64,000 nt of DNA from Streptomyces sp. CCM_MD2014 (GTDB lineage: Bacteria > Actinomycetota > Actinomycetes > Streptomycetales > Streptomycetaceae), in assembly GCF_000772045.1 (NCBI RefSeq), contig NZ_CP009754.1, forward strand, positions 930,001 to 994,000. The letters are read 5' to 3'. Under the pieces are notes generated by a model that was not told the origin of the DNA, did not search any database, and was given only the letters and a program-made list of their open reading frames with translations. A program made the position numbers and the translations under genes. Numbering within the stretch: position 1 is the stretch's first letter; the number at the start of each line of letters is the position of its first letter. This document shows positions 27,702 through 38,131 of the stretch, one piece after another.

Positions 27702-29216
27702 ATGTCCCGCTCTTCCGAACCGTCCGCCACCGACGAGGAACACCGCCTGCGCGAACTCGGTTACCGTCCGGTGCTGGCCCGCCGCATGGGCGGCTTCGGC
27801 AACTTCGCGATCAGTTTCTCGGTGATCTCGATCCTCTCCGGCTGCATGACCCTGTACGGCTTCGGCCTGGGCACCGGCGGCCCCGCCGTGATGCTGTGGG
27901 GCTGGGCGGGCGTCGGTCTGTTCGTGCTGTGCGTCGGAATGGCGCTCGCTGAGGTGACCAGCGCCTATCCGACGTCCGGTGCGCTGTACTACATGGCCGA
28001 CCGGCTCGGCGGACGGCGCTGGGGCTGGTACACCGGCTGGCTGAACCTGCTGGGGCTGCTCGGCGCGATCGCCGGGATCGACTACGGGGCGGCGCTGTTC
28101 ACCGGCGCGTTCCTGAACCTCCAGTGGGGCTTCGAGCCGACGCCGGAGAAGACGATGCTGATCTTCGTCGTGATCCTGCTGCTGCACGCCACGCTCAACC
28201 TCTTCGGCGTACGACTGGTCAGTGTGCTCAACTCGATCAGCGTGTGGTGGCACCTGGCCGGTGTCGCGCTGATCGTCGGCGCGCTGGTGATCGTCCCGGA
28301 CCACCACCAGTCGCCATCCTTCGTCTTCACGGAGTTCGTCAACGACACCGGCTGGGAGAACCCGCTGTACGTGGCCGCGATCGGCCTGCTGCTCGCGCAG
28401 TACACCTTCTCCGGCTACGACGCCTCCGCACACCTCTCCGAGGAGACCTCGAACGCCTCGGTGTCGGCGGCGCGCGGCATCGTGCGGGCCATCTGGGTGT
28501 CGTGGCTGGCGGGTTTCGTGCTGCTGGCCGGGCTGACCTTCGCCATCCAGGACTACGACGCGACCCGCGACACCGCGACCGGGGTGCCGCCCGCGCAGAT
28601 CCTCCTCGACGGGCTGGGCACGGACGGTGCGAGCGCGCTGCTCCTGGTCGTGATCGTGGCGCAGTTGTTCTGCGGCAACGCCGAGGTGGCGGCCGCCAGC
28701 CGGATGGTGTTCGCGTTCAGCCGGGACGGCGCCCTGCCCGGGTCGTCGCTGTGGCGCAGGGTCTCCGCCCGCACCCAGACCCCGGTGGCCGCGGTGTGGC
28801 TCTCGGTGGCGGTGGCCTGTCTGCTGGCGCTGCCGTCCCTGTACTCGGCGACGGCGTACGGCGCGGTGACCGCCATCAACGTCATCGGCATCACCCCGGC
28901 GTACGCGATCCCGGTGCTGCTGCGGCTGCGGGCCGGCGACCGGTTCACGCCGGGACCGTGGCACCTGGGCCGGTGGAGCAGGCCGGTCGGGTGGGTGGCG
29001 GTGGTATGGGTGGCGTTGGTCACCGTGCTGTTCTGCCTCCCCCAGTCGTCCCCGGTGACCGTCGACACGATGAACTACGCCGCGGTCGCCCTCGTCGTCG
29101 TACTGGTATTGGCCACGGTGTGGTGGTTCGTCGCCCGCCGGTCGTACGGCACTCCGACGACCGCGGCCTACGGCGACGACCGTGAGCAGGCGGAACTCGC
29201 CGAGGGCATCGTCTGA
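27702..29216 (+). CDS. APC-family amino acid permease
   Basis: This 504-residue transporter has twelve predicted membrane helices. The first helix carries the APC-type unwound region (GGFGNFAISFSVISILSG), and helix 6 contains YTFSGYDASAHLSEET, the consensus GYDASAH-loop of the GABA/choline-type (BAT1/GabP-like) branch. It imports an amino acid, amine or related compound by proton coupling; the substrate cannot be fixed from sequence. A GGAGG site lies 7 bases before the ATG. A hairpin terminator follows. Confidence 0.88.
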   Translation: MSRSSEPSATDEEHRLRELGYRPVLARRMGGFGNFAISFSVISILSGCMTLYGFGLGTGGPAVMLWGWAGVGLFVLCVGMALAEVTSAYPTSGALYYMADRLGGRRWGWYTGWLNLLGLLGAIAGIDYGAALFTGAFLNLQWGFEPTPEKTMLIFVVILLLHATLNLFGVRLVSVLNSISVWWHLAGVALIVGALVIVPDHHQSPSFVFTEFVNDTGWENPLYVAAIGLLLAQYTFSGYDASAHLSEETSNASVSAARGIVRAIWVSWLAGFVLLAGLTFAIQDYDATRDTATGVPPAQILLDGLGTDGASALLLVVIVAQLFCGNAEVAAASRMVFAFSRDGALPGSSLWRRVSARTQTPVAAVWLSVAVACLLALPSLYSATAYGAVTAINVIGITPAYAIPVLLRLRAGDRFTPGPWHLGRWSRPVGWVAVVWVALVTVLFCLPQSSPVTVDTMNYAAVALVVVLVLATVWWFVARRSYGTPTTAAYGDDREQAELAEGIV

Positions 29217-29279
29217 AACGCCCCGTTCCGCTCCTCGGCGCGGTACGGAGCACCGCCCGGGATACGGCAGGATGAGCCC

Positions 29280-29318
29280 GCGATCCGGTCGAACTGCCTT
29301 GCGGTTCCCCCGGATCGC
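29280..29318 (+). terminator. Terminator hairpin after amino acid permease gene
   Basis: GCGATCCGG pairs perfectly with CCGGATCGC, with an inner GAAC/GTTC stem, 63 bases past the permease stop and 52 before the channel gene. Confidence 0.55.
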
Positions 29319-29370
29319 GCATCCCCGACATCCCGTGGGCATTCCGTAGTCATTCCGTTGGAGGCGGCCG

Positions 29371-30450
29371 GTGACCGAGGACCTGACCGTGGACCATCTG
29401 CTGCCCGCAGGCATCGCGCTGGGCGCGGGCCTGCTGGGCGCGTTCCTGCTGCGCCTGCTGCTGCGCTGGCTGGCGGGGCACGCCGACCGCACCCGCTGGA
29501 GCGGCGACGACGTCATCGTGGCCGCGCTGCGCACGGTGGCACCGTGGGCGGCGGTCGCGGGCGGTGTGGCCGGCGCCGCGGCGGCGCTGCCGCTGACCCG
29601 GACGGTGCAGCACAGCGTCAACCAGGTGCTGCAGGTGCTGCTGATCTTCGTGGCGACGGTGACGGCGGCACGGGTGGTCGCCGGCCTGGTACGCACGGTG
29701 ACGACCTCGCGCTCCGGGGTCGCCGGGTCGGCCACGATCTTCGTCAACATCACCCGGATCCTGGTGCTGGCCATCGGCTTCCTGGTGATGCTGCAGACGC
29801 TGGGCGTCTCCATCGCGCCGATGCTCACCGCCCTCGGCGTGGGCGGTCTGGCGGTCGCGCTGGCCCTCCAGGACACGCTGGCCAACCTCTTCGCCGGCAT
29901 CCACATCCTCGCTTCGAAGACCGTGCAGCCGGGCGACTACATCCAGCTCAGCAGCGGCGAGGAGGGCTACGTGGAGGACATCAACTGGCGTCAGACCACC
30001 GTCCGCGAGCTGTCCAACAACCTGGTCGTGATCCCGAACGGCCAGCTCGCGAAGTCGAACATGACCAACTTCATGCGTCCCGAGCAGCGGCTGACGGTCC
30101 TGGTCCAGGTCGGGGTGTCCTACGACAGTGATCTGGAGCACGTGGAGCGGGTGACGACCGAGGTGATCGCCGAGGTGATGACCGAGGTCGGCGGCGCGGT
30201 GCCGGACCACGAGCCGGCGATCCGCTTCCACACCTTCGGCGACTCGCGCATCGGCTTCACCGTGATCCTGGGCGTGGGCGAGTTCAGCGACCAGTACCGG
30301 ATCAAGCACGAGTTCATCAAGCGGCTGCACAAGCGCTACCGCGCGGAGGGCATCCGGATCCCGTCGCCCGCGCGGACGGTGGCGCTCCAGCAGGGTGCCG
30401 TGGTCCTGCCGCAGCAGCGGGCGGGCGAGGAGTCCGTCCCGCTCGGCTGA
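29371..30450 (+). CDS. MscS-family mechanosensitive ion channel
   Basis: The 359-residue protein has about four to five membrane helices. The pore-lining helix GVGGLAVALALQDTLANLFAGI (near residue 152) shows the Gly/Ala packing of MscS TM3. Then comes the beta-domain with VEDINWRQTTVRELSNNLVVIPNG and the alpha/beta vestibule domain. It should open under membrane tension to release solutes at hypo-osmotic shock. The GTG start follows a GGAGGCGG site. Its own terminator follows, so it is probably monocistronic. Confidence 0.92.
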   Translation: MTEDLTVDHLLPAGIALGAGLLGAFLLRLLLRWLAGHADRTRWSGDDVIVAALRTVAPWAAVAGGVAGAAAALPLTRTVQHSVNQVLQVLLIFVATVTAARVVAGLVRTVTTSRSGVAGSATIFVNITRILVLAIGFLVMLQTLGVSIAPMLTALGVGGLAVALALQDTLANLFAGIHILASKTVQPGDYIQLSSGEEGYVEDINWRQTTVRELSNNLVVIPNGQLAKSNMTNFMRPEQRLTVLVQVGVSYDSDLEHVERVTTEVIAEVMTEVGGAVPDHEPAIRFHTFGDSRIGFTVILGVGEFSDQYRIKHEFIKRLHKRYRAEGIRIPSPARTVALQQGAVVLPQQRAGEESVPLG

Positions 30451-32772
<2,322 letters not shown>

Positions 32773-32796
32773 TCCTCCCCGGGCCCGCACGGACCC

Positions 32797-32833
32797 CGGC
32801 ACCCCGTCTCCGTCCCTCGGAGGCGGGGTGCCG
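32797..32833. terminator. Strong bidirectional terminator between icd and convergent gene
   Basis: A 16-base stem (CGGCACCCCGTCTCCG with its complement, one G-U pair) closes on a 5-base loop. It lies between the convergent stops of icd and the small minus-strand gene and can serve both. Confidence 0.8.
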
Positions 32834-32838
32834 CCGCT

Positions 32839-33180
32839 TCACCACTCCCGCGGCGCGATCAGCTCCTCCGGGTCCGCGTCCGCGAAACCGTAGGCCCCGG
32901 CGACGAACCAGAAGGCCTCGCCGATCTCCTCCCGGGCCGTGGTCTCGATCTCGCTGCCCGCCTCCTCGAAGGCCGCCTCCAGCTCGTTGAACTCCTCGGT
33001 GGCCGCGTGGGTCAGCGCATAGAGCGCCGTCAGGCCGTCCGGCCGGTCCGCCTCCACGCGGGCGCACAGCCGGAGCAGGATGTCGCGGCCCCGGTCCACC
33101 ACCCGGTCCGGGAAGTAGTCGTCCTCGTACAGTCCCGCCAGAAACCGGTGTGCGGCCACCCGCTGGTTGGTGATCGGCAT
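32839..33180 (-). CDS. Small acidic protein, DUF5713-like
   Basis: The 113-residue cytosolic protein begins [20 protein letters not shown] and is mostly helical and acidic. The pattern [19 protein letters not shown] and [30 protein letters not shown] resembles small proteins annotated as DUF5713, whose function is not known. It is monocistronic and convergent with icd. A divergent N-formylglutamate amidohydrolase gene starts 79 bases away. Confidence 0.7.
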   Translation of the reverse strand: MPITNQRVAAHRFLAGLYEDDYFPDRVVDRGRDILLRLCARVEADRPDGLTALYALTHAATEEFNELEAAFEEAGSEIETTAREEIGEAFWFVAGAYGFADADPEELIAPREW

Positions 33181-33259
33181 GAAGCCCCCTGTCCTCGCTG
33201 CCCGCTGCCGTCCCCCTGATCCTGCCGCACCCCACTGACAACGCCCTCGGAGCCGCCCC

Positions 33260-34057
33260 GTGACCGACGCCCCGCCCGCCTTCGAACTGCTGCCGGGTGC
33301 CCCGCACTCCCCCCTGCTCCTGCACGTGCCGCACTCGTCCCGGGACATCCCGGCGGACGTCCGGCCCGGCATCGTCCTGTCCGACGCGGAGCTGGAGCGG
33401 GAGCTGGACCACATGACCGACTCGCACACGGCCGAGATCGCCGGGCGGGCCGCCGAACTGGCCGGCCTCACGCCGTGGCGGTTCGTGAACCGGGCCTCGC
33501 GGCTGGTGGTCGATCCGGAGCGGTTCCCGGACGAGCGGGAGGAGATGACGGCCGTCGGCATGGGCGCCGTGTACACGCGGACCTCGCACCGTGAGGTACT
33601 GCGTCCGGACGGCACCGACCCCGAGCCGCTGATCGAGCGGTACTTCCGGCCGTACGCACGGGCCATGACCGAGGCGGTCGCCGACCGGCTCGCGGTCACC
33701 GGACGGGCCGTGATCGTCGACGTGCACTCCTATCCCGCCGAGCCGCTCCCCTACGAACTGCACGGCGAGGGTCCTCGCCCGCCGGTCTGCCTGGGCACCG
33801 ACGACTTCCACACGCCGTCCGGGCTGCTCGGCGCCGCCCGGGAGGCGTTCGCCGCGTGCGGGGAGACCGGCCTGGACAGTCCGTTCGGCGGGACGTACGT
33901 GCCCCTGGACTTCTACGGGAAGCGTGCCGAGGTCCACGCGCTGATGGTGGAGATCCGTCGGGACACCTACATGACGGAGCCGGGCGGTCCGGCCGGGCCC
34001 GGGCTGTCCCGGCTCGCCGAGTCGCTCGCGGCGCTCGTCGACGCCGTGTCGGGCTGA
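33260..34057 (+). CDS. N-formylglutamate amidohydrolase family protein
   Basis: The 265-residue zinc-hydrolase-fold protein has the family pattern LLHVPHSSRDIP at the N-terminus, DHMTDSHTAEIA, the PERFPDEREEM stretch, VDVHSYPAEPLPYE near residue 153 and VHALMVEIRRDTYM near 225. In histidine catabolism such enzymes make glutamate from N-formylglutamate. No other hut gene is near, so a broader amidohydrolase role is possible. GTG start. It is followed 83 bases later by the P450 gene. Confidence 0.85.
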   Translation: MTDAPPAFELLPGAPHSPLLLHVPHSSRDIPADVRPGIVLSDAELERELDHMTDSHTAEIAGRAAELAGLTPWRFVNRASRLVVDPERFPDEREEMTAVGMGAVYTRTSHREVLRPDGTDPEPLIERYFRPYARAMTEAVADRLAVTGRAVIVDVHSYPAEPLPYELHGEGPRPPVCLGTDDFHTPSGLLGAAREAFAACGETGLDSPFGGTYVPLDFYGKRAEVHALMVEIRRDTYMTEPGGPAGPGLSRLAESLAALVDAVSG

Positions 34058-34140
34058 GGAGTACCCGCCCGCCGGTCCGCCCACCACCGGCTGGAGCACT
34101 CCCGCGCGACAGCCGGGCGGGGCGCGGTGAGGGTGGGGGG

Positions 34141-35364
34141 ATGACGCAGGAGACCACCACCCTCACCGGTCAGTCGCCGCCCCCGGTACGGGACTGGCCC
34201 GCCCTCGACCTGGACGGCCCGGAGTTCGACCCGGTCCTCGCCGATCTGATGCGCGAGGGGCCGCTGACCCGCGTCCGGCTCCCGCACGGCGAGGGCTGGG
34301 CCTGGCTGGCGACGCGGTACGACGACGTGAAGGCGATCACGAACGATCCGCGCTTCGGACGGGCGGAAGTGACGAAACGGCAGGTCACCCGTCTCGCCCC
34401 GCACTTCAAGCCCCGCCCCGGCTCGCTCGCCTTCGCCGACCAGCCCGACCACAACCGGCTGCGGCGTGCGGTCGCGGGAGCGTTCACCGTGGGCACGGCG
34501 AAGCGGCTGCGGCCCCGGGCGCAGGAGATCCTGGACGGTCTGGTCGACGGCATCCTCGCCGAGGGACCGCCCGCGGACCTGGTCGAGCGGGTCCTCGAAC
34601 CCTTCCCGATCGCCGTCGTCAGCGAGGTGATGGGTGTGCCGGCCGCAGACCGGGAGCGGGTGCACTCCTGGACCCGGCAGATCATCTCCACCTCCGGCGG
34701 CGCCGAGGCCGCCGAGCGGGCGAAGCAGGGCCTGTACGGGTGGATCACCGAGACCGTCCGCGCCCGTGCGGACAGCGACGGCGACGACGTGTACTCCATG
34801 CTGGGTGCCGCCGTGGGCCGCGGCGAGGTCGGTGAGACGGAGGCCGTCGGGCTGGCGGGGCCGCTGCAGATCGGCGGCGAGGCCGTCACCCACAACGTCG
34901 GCCAGATGCTGTACCTGCTGCTGACCCGTCCCGAGCTGATGACACGGATGCGCGAGCGGCCCGAGGCACGCGGCACGGCGCTGGACGAGCTGCTGCGCTG
35001 GATCTCGCACCGCACCTCGGTGGGCCTGGCCCGCATCGCCCTGGAGGACGTCGAGGTGCACGGCGTGCGCATCGCCGCCGGTGACCCGGTGTACGTGTCC
35101 TACCTGGCCGCCAACCGCGATCCGGACGTCTTCCCCGACCCCGACCGCATCGACCTGGACCGCGATCCCAACCCGCACCTGGCGTACGGCAACGGGCACC
35201 ACTTCTGCACGGGGGCCGTGCTCGCCCGGATGCAGACCGAGCTTCTGGTCGGCACGCTTCTGGAGCGGCTGCCGGGGCTGCGGCTCGCGGTCCCCGCCGA
35301 CCAGGTGGCCTGGCGCCGCAAGACCATGATCAGGGGACCGCGCACGCTGCCCTGCACCTGGTAG
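34141..35364 (+). CDS. Cytochrome P450, CYP158-like
   Basis: The 407-residue soluble P450 has the heme loop YGNGHHFCTGAVLAR with the ligand Cys356 and the K-helix ELLR. Its I-helix reads AGPLQIGGEAVT, with Ala248 where most P450s carry the proton-relay Thr. This substitution and the surrounding sequence resemble Streptomyces CYP158 enzymes, which couple flaviolin-type phenols. From memory, CYP158A1 of S. coelicolor maps close to icd, which fits this context, but subfamily assignment needs an alignment. No ferredoxin gene or polyketide synthase is adjacent, so redox partners and substrate come from elsewhere. Confidence 0.88.
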   Translation: MTQETTTLTGQSPPPVRDWPALDLDGPEFDPVLADLMREGPLTRVRLPHGEGWAWLATRYDDVKAITNDPRFGRAEVTKRQVTRLAPHFKPRPGSLAFADQPDHNRLRRAVAGAFTVGTAKRLRPRAQEILDGLVDGILAEGPPADLVERVLEPFPIAVVSEVMGVPAADRERVHSWTRQIISTSGGAEAAERAKQGLYGWITETVRARADSDGDDVYSMLGAAVGRGEVGETEAVGLAGPLQIGGEAVTHNVGQMLYLLLTRPELMTRMRERPEARGTALDELLRWISHRTSVGLARIALEDVEVHGVRIAAGDPVYVSYLAANRDPDVFPDPDRIDLDRDPNPHLAYGNGHHFCTGAVLARMQTELLVGTLLERLPGLRLAVPADQVAWRRKTMIRGPRTLPCTW

Positions 35365-35387
35365 CACCGCCGTCGGGCGGGGCGCGC

Positions 35388-35888
35388 TCAGGCCCGCAGC
35401 CACTCCGTGACGACCACCTCCCCGCCGGTCCGCAGCCGCAGCGCGAACGGTCCGGCGGGCGGGGCGTCGCCGGTGAACCGGCCCATGTCGTCGGCCGTCA
35501 GCCGTGCGTGGGCCCGCGGGCCGCTCAGCACCTCGATGCCGGCCGGCCCCGGCGGCAGCAGCTGGCCGATCAGGCCGTCCGCGCTCACCTCGACGTCGAC
35601 GGTCAGCCCGTCCGTGCTGAAGGTCAGCATCCGCGGCGGGTCCGCAACCCCCCTGACGGGGATGCCGTCCAGCAGCGAGTCGAAGGTCAGCTCGGCGACG
35701 CGGGCGTCCAGGTCGTGCAGGGCGAAGGCGTCGACCGCGACGCGCCGCAGCTCGGCCGGGACCGGGTCCAGGATCGCGGCGGCCTGCCGCAGTTCCTCCT
35801 CCAGCAGACCGTCGTGCAGCTCCCCGTCGCGCTCGTCTCGTGCGTCGTACGCCTCGCGCTCGTCGTACTCGTCGTTCAGATCGCTCAT
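35388..35888 (-). CDS. Hypothetical acidic protein coupled to ECF sigma factor
   Basis: The 166-residue product has a very acidic N-terminal 35 residues (MSDLNDEYDEREAYDARDER), a helical part, and a C-terminal beta-rich region (LTFSTDGLTVDVEVSADGLIGQLLPPGPAGIEVLSG). It has no membrane helix and no zinc-binding anti-sigma motif. Its ATG overlaps the sigma-factor stop by ATGA, so the two are translated together. By position it could restrain or modulate the sigma factor, but it is unlike classical membrane anti-sigma proteins. It is the last gene of the subtilase-sigma operon. Confidence 0.75.
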   Translation of the reverse strand: MSDLNDEYDEREAYDARDERDGELHDGLLEEELRQAAAILDPVPAELRRVAVDAFALHDLDARVAELTFDSLLDGIPVRGVADPPRMLTFSTDGLTVDVEVSADGLIGQLLPPGPAGIEVLSGPRAHARLTADDMGRFTGDAPPAGPFALRLRTGGEVVVTEWLRA

Positions 35889-36460
35889 TTCGTCCCCCGT
35901 GCCTCCAGCCGGGTCCGCAGCCGGCGCAGACAGCGCTGGCGCATCGGCCCGATGCTGCCCACCGCGATCCCCAGCGCGGCGGACACCTCCTGATAACTGG
36001 GCGGTGGCGAGGAGATCAGCACCCGCAGCAACTGACGGCACCGCTCGCCCAGTTCCTCGAACTCCTGCCACAGCAGCCGTACGCGCTCGGTCTGCGCGGC
36101 GGCCTCCTCGGAGTCGAGCACGGACTCCTCCGGCGTACGGTCCTCGCTCGGCCGGTCGAGCAGCTGCGGATCGTCGGTCGGCGTCCACCGCTTCGACGCC
36201 TTCAGCAGCTTCAGGCACTCGTTCCGTGCCGTGCTGGCCAGCCAGGAGCCGGTCTTCTCCGGTTCGCGGATCCGCCCCAGGTGCTGGGCGAAGCGGAACC
36301 AGGCGGTCTGGTACACCTCGTGGGCGTCGGCGTCGGACAGCCCGTGCGAGCGTGCCACGGACCACACGAGCGGGCCGAGCCCGTCCACCAGTGACTTCCA
36401 GGCCGCCGCGTCCCCGTCGGCCGCCGACTGGACGAGCGCCCCGACATCTGCACGGTCCAC
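35885..36460 (-). CDS. ECF-type RNA polymerase sigma factor
   Basis: The 191-residue factor has sigma region 2 (LVWSVARSHGLSDADAHEVYQTAWFRFAQHLGRIREPEKTG) and region 4 (SPPPSYQEVSAALGIAVGSIGPMRQRCLRRLRTRL), with no region 1 or 3. It would direct polymerase to a small set of promoters. The GTG at 36460 follows GAGGGGTGGG; longer readings lack a site. It lies 71 bases downstream of the subtilase stop, and a GGAACC promoter-like element in that gap suggests autoregulation. The same element appears between the subtilase and CHAT genes. Confidence 0.9.
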   Translation of the reverse strand: MDRADVGALVQSAADGDAAAWKSLVDGLGPLVWSVARSHGLSDADAHEVYQTAWFRFAQHLGRIREPEKTGSWLASTARNECLKLLKASKRWTPTDDPQLLDRPSEDRTPEESVLDSEEAAAQTERVRLLWQEFEELGERCRQLLRVLISSPPPSYQEVSAALGIAVGSIGPMRQRCLRRLRTRLEARGTK

Positions 36461-36489
36461 GGTCCCACCCCTCGTGTACGACGTGCCAT

Positions 36490-36514
36490 CGTACGCCGTG
36501 GAGCAGGTGGTTCC
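36490..36514 (-). promoter_or_regulatory. ECF-like promoter candidate before the sigma gene
   Basis: On the minus strand GGAACCAC is followed after about 13-14 bases by CGTACG, resembling GGAAC / CGT ECF promoters, 30 bases before the sigma GTG. The octamer GGAACCAC recurs upstream of the subtilase gene. Confidence 0.35.
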
Positions 36515-36531
36515 GACCGGCAGCAGGCCGT

Positions 36532-37965
36532 TCACGACCCGCCGGCCGACGGGTCGACGGGAACCGGGTGCCACGTGGGCGGCAGCAGCGCCGGTACGTG
36601 CGCCCCGCGCACTTCCGCGTACTCGGTGGTGGCCGCGAGGAGTTGCCGGCCGGCAGCCCGCGGGTCGGTCTCCCGGTGCGCCGTCATGTGGGAGGCGACC
36701 AGGCCCGCGACCACGGGGGTGGCGAAGGAGGTGCCGCTCCACTGCGCGTGCCCCTCGAACATCACCTGGTCCGGTTTGGCAGGCGCCTCGCCCGGCTCGC
36801 TCAGCACCCCGTTGTGCCGGGGGGACTGGCAGGTGCAGGCGTAGGCGAAACCGAACCGGCAGGCGTCGTAGGTGGAGTGCTGGTAGACGTACGGCACGGG
36901 TGAGGCGAAGCCGGTCAGGGGGCCGATGAGGCGCTCACCCGGGGCGTAGGCGCGCACCCAGCCGCCGTGGTTGCTGAAGCAGGCGCCGAACTCGCCGTCG
37001 GAGCGCAGTGCCCCGATCGACAGCACCGAGTCCTCCCAGCCGGGCAGGGTGGCGTAGGCGGCGGGCCAGAAGGGCGTGGCACTGGCGTTGTTGCCCGCGG
37101 CGGCGACCAACAGGGTGCGCCGGTCCCGGAGTTCCTCCATGAAGGCGTGCACACCGAGCAGGCCGTCGGTGCGGCCGTTGGAGGTGCCCGCGGAAAGGCT
37201 GAGGACATCGGGCCAGCCGCTGCGGTCGACGGCCTCGAAGAGCTTCTCGCCCAGCTCGGACTCCAGGATCGCGCCCGCGTCGTTGAGGGTGTTGCGGACG
37301 GTTACCTCGGTGTTGGGCGCGACGGCGGCGACCAGCCCGGCGATGAACGTGCCGTGCCCGACGTACTGGCACAGGACGCCGTCGTCGTCGCACTCCCTGA
37401 TCTGGGCGTCGCCCTCGGTGTGGGCGAGCAGCGGGTAGGACCGGTAGTCGTGCATGAGGCCGGTGTCGATGACGAGGACGCCGACGGCGGTCCCGGCGTC
37501 GTACGGCGTCCCGTCGGGAGCAGGGTTGGGCGGCTCGCTCAGCGGGACGGGCACGGGTTCGTCGCCGGGGCAGGCGTTGACGGCGATGGACACGACGTGG
37601 TTGCGGCTGATCAGCCGGCGTCCCGCGCGGCCCTCCATCGTCCTGAGCGAGCGCAGGGCGTGGGCGACGGTGGGATCGCCCACGCCGTCGCCCTGGCCCG
37701 GGTCGGCGACCTGGATGCGGGTGATGCCGGTGCGGTTGGTCTCGGGGCTCGCCCGGCGCACGTGGTCGGGCGTCAGTCCGGACATGGTGGTGAAGTGGTC
37801 GCGCACGGTGTCCTCGACGAGGCGGGCCTCCTCGCCGTCGCGGGCGAGGACGACGCCCTTCTCGTAGAAGAACTCGGCGGAGTCGTCCGGTCCCATCGCC
37901 AGCGGGACGTCCGGCATCGAGCGCTGGATCTGGTCGAACTGCTCGCGGAAACGCTGTGGTGCCAT
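36532..37965 (-). CDS. Intracellular subtilisin-like (S8) serine protease
   Basis: The 477-residue protease has the S8 triad Asp167 (VLVIDTGL), His204 (VGHGTFIAG) and Ser413 (WSGTSFATPVVAG), with the oxyanion Asn in VAAAGNNASA. There is no signal peptide, so it acts in the cytosol. The first 150 residues (MAPQRFREQFDQIQRSMPDV onward) form an extra domain before the catalytic core that may hold it inactive or bind a partner. An insertion near residues 355-385 contains four cysteines (CRFGFAYACTC plus an earlier Cys). The ATG follows GGAGGACA. It heads an operon with the ECF sigma gene and is divergent from the CHAT gene. Confidence 0.9.
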   Translation of the reverse strand: MAPQRFREQFDQIQRSMPDVPLAMGPDDSAEFFYEKGVVLARDGEEARLVEDTVRDHFTTMSGLTPDHVRRASPETNRTGITRIQVADPGQGDGVGDPTVAHALRSLRTMEGRAGRRLISRNHVVSIAVNACPGDEPVPVPLSEPPNPAPDGTPYDAGTAVGVLVIDTGLMHDYRSYPLLAHTEGDAQIRECDDDGVLCQYVGHGTFIAGLVAAVAPNTEVTVRNTLNDAGAILESELGEKLFEAVDRSGWPDVLSLSAGTSNGRTDGLLGVHAFMEELRDRRTLLVAAAGNNASATPFWPAAYATLPGWEDSVLSIGALRSDGEFGACFSNHGGWVRAYAPGERLIGPLTGFASPVPYVYQHSTYDACRFGFAYACTCQSPRHNGVLSEPGEAPAKPDQVMFEGHAQWSGTSFATPVVAGLVASHMTAHRETDPRAAGRQLLAATTEYAEVRGAHVPALLPPTWHPVPVDPSAGGS

Positions 37966-38090
37966 GCTTGTCCTCCACTGGGTCGGTGGCGGTGACGGCG
38001 TTCGGAGCCGCGGTCGTGACCGGGAACATGACCACGGTGGTGGCAGCGGTCGTCAATCAGAGTCCCGGGGCGGCCGATTGATACAGACTC

Positions 38091-38111
38091 GAACCTGTGT
38101 GGCGTGGTTCC
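38091..38111. promoter_or_regulatory. GAACC-N10-GGTTCC element between subtilase and CHAT genes
   Basis: The 166-base divergent gap holds GAACC on the plus strand and GGAACC on the minus strand as an inverted pair. Each could be an ECF -35 box for the gene it faces; the minus-strand octamer GGAACCAC equals that before the sigma gene. The plus-strand box lies about 40 bases before the CHAT GTG. Confidence 0.35.
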
Positions 38112-38131
38112 GGAGCACTACCATCCGTGGG

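Noticed and set aside
32839..33180. Antitoxin-like partner of a toxin beside icd
   Set aside because: The small acidic protein has no adjacent toxin-sized gene on its strand and resembles a conserved stand-alone family.
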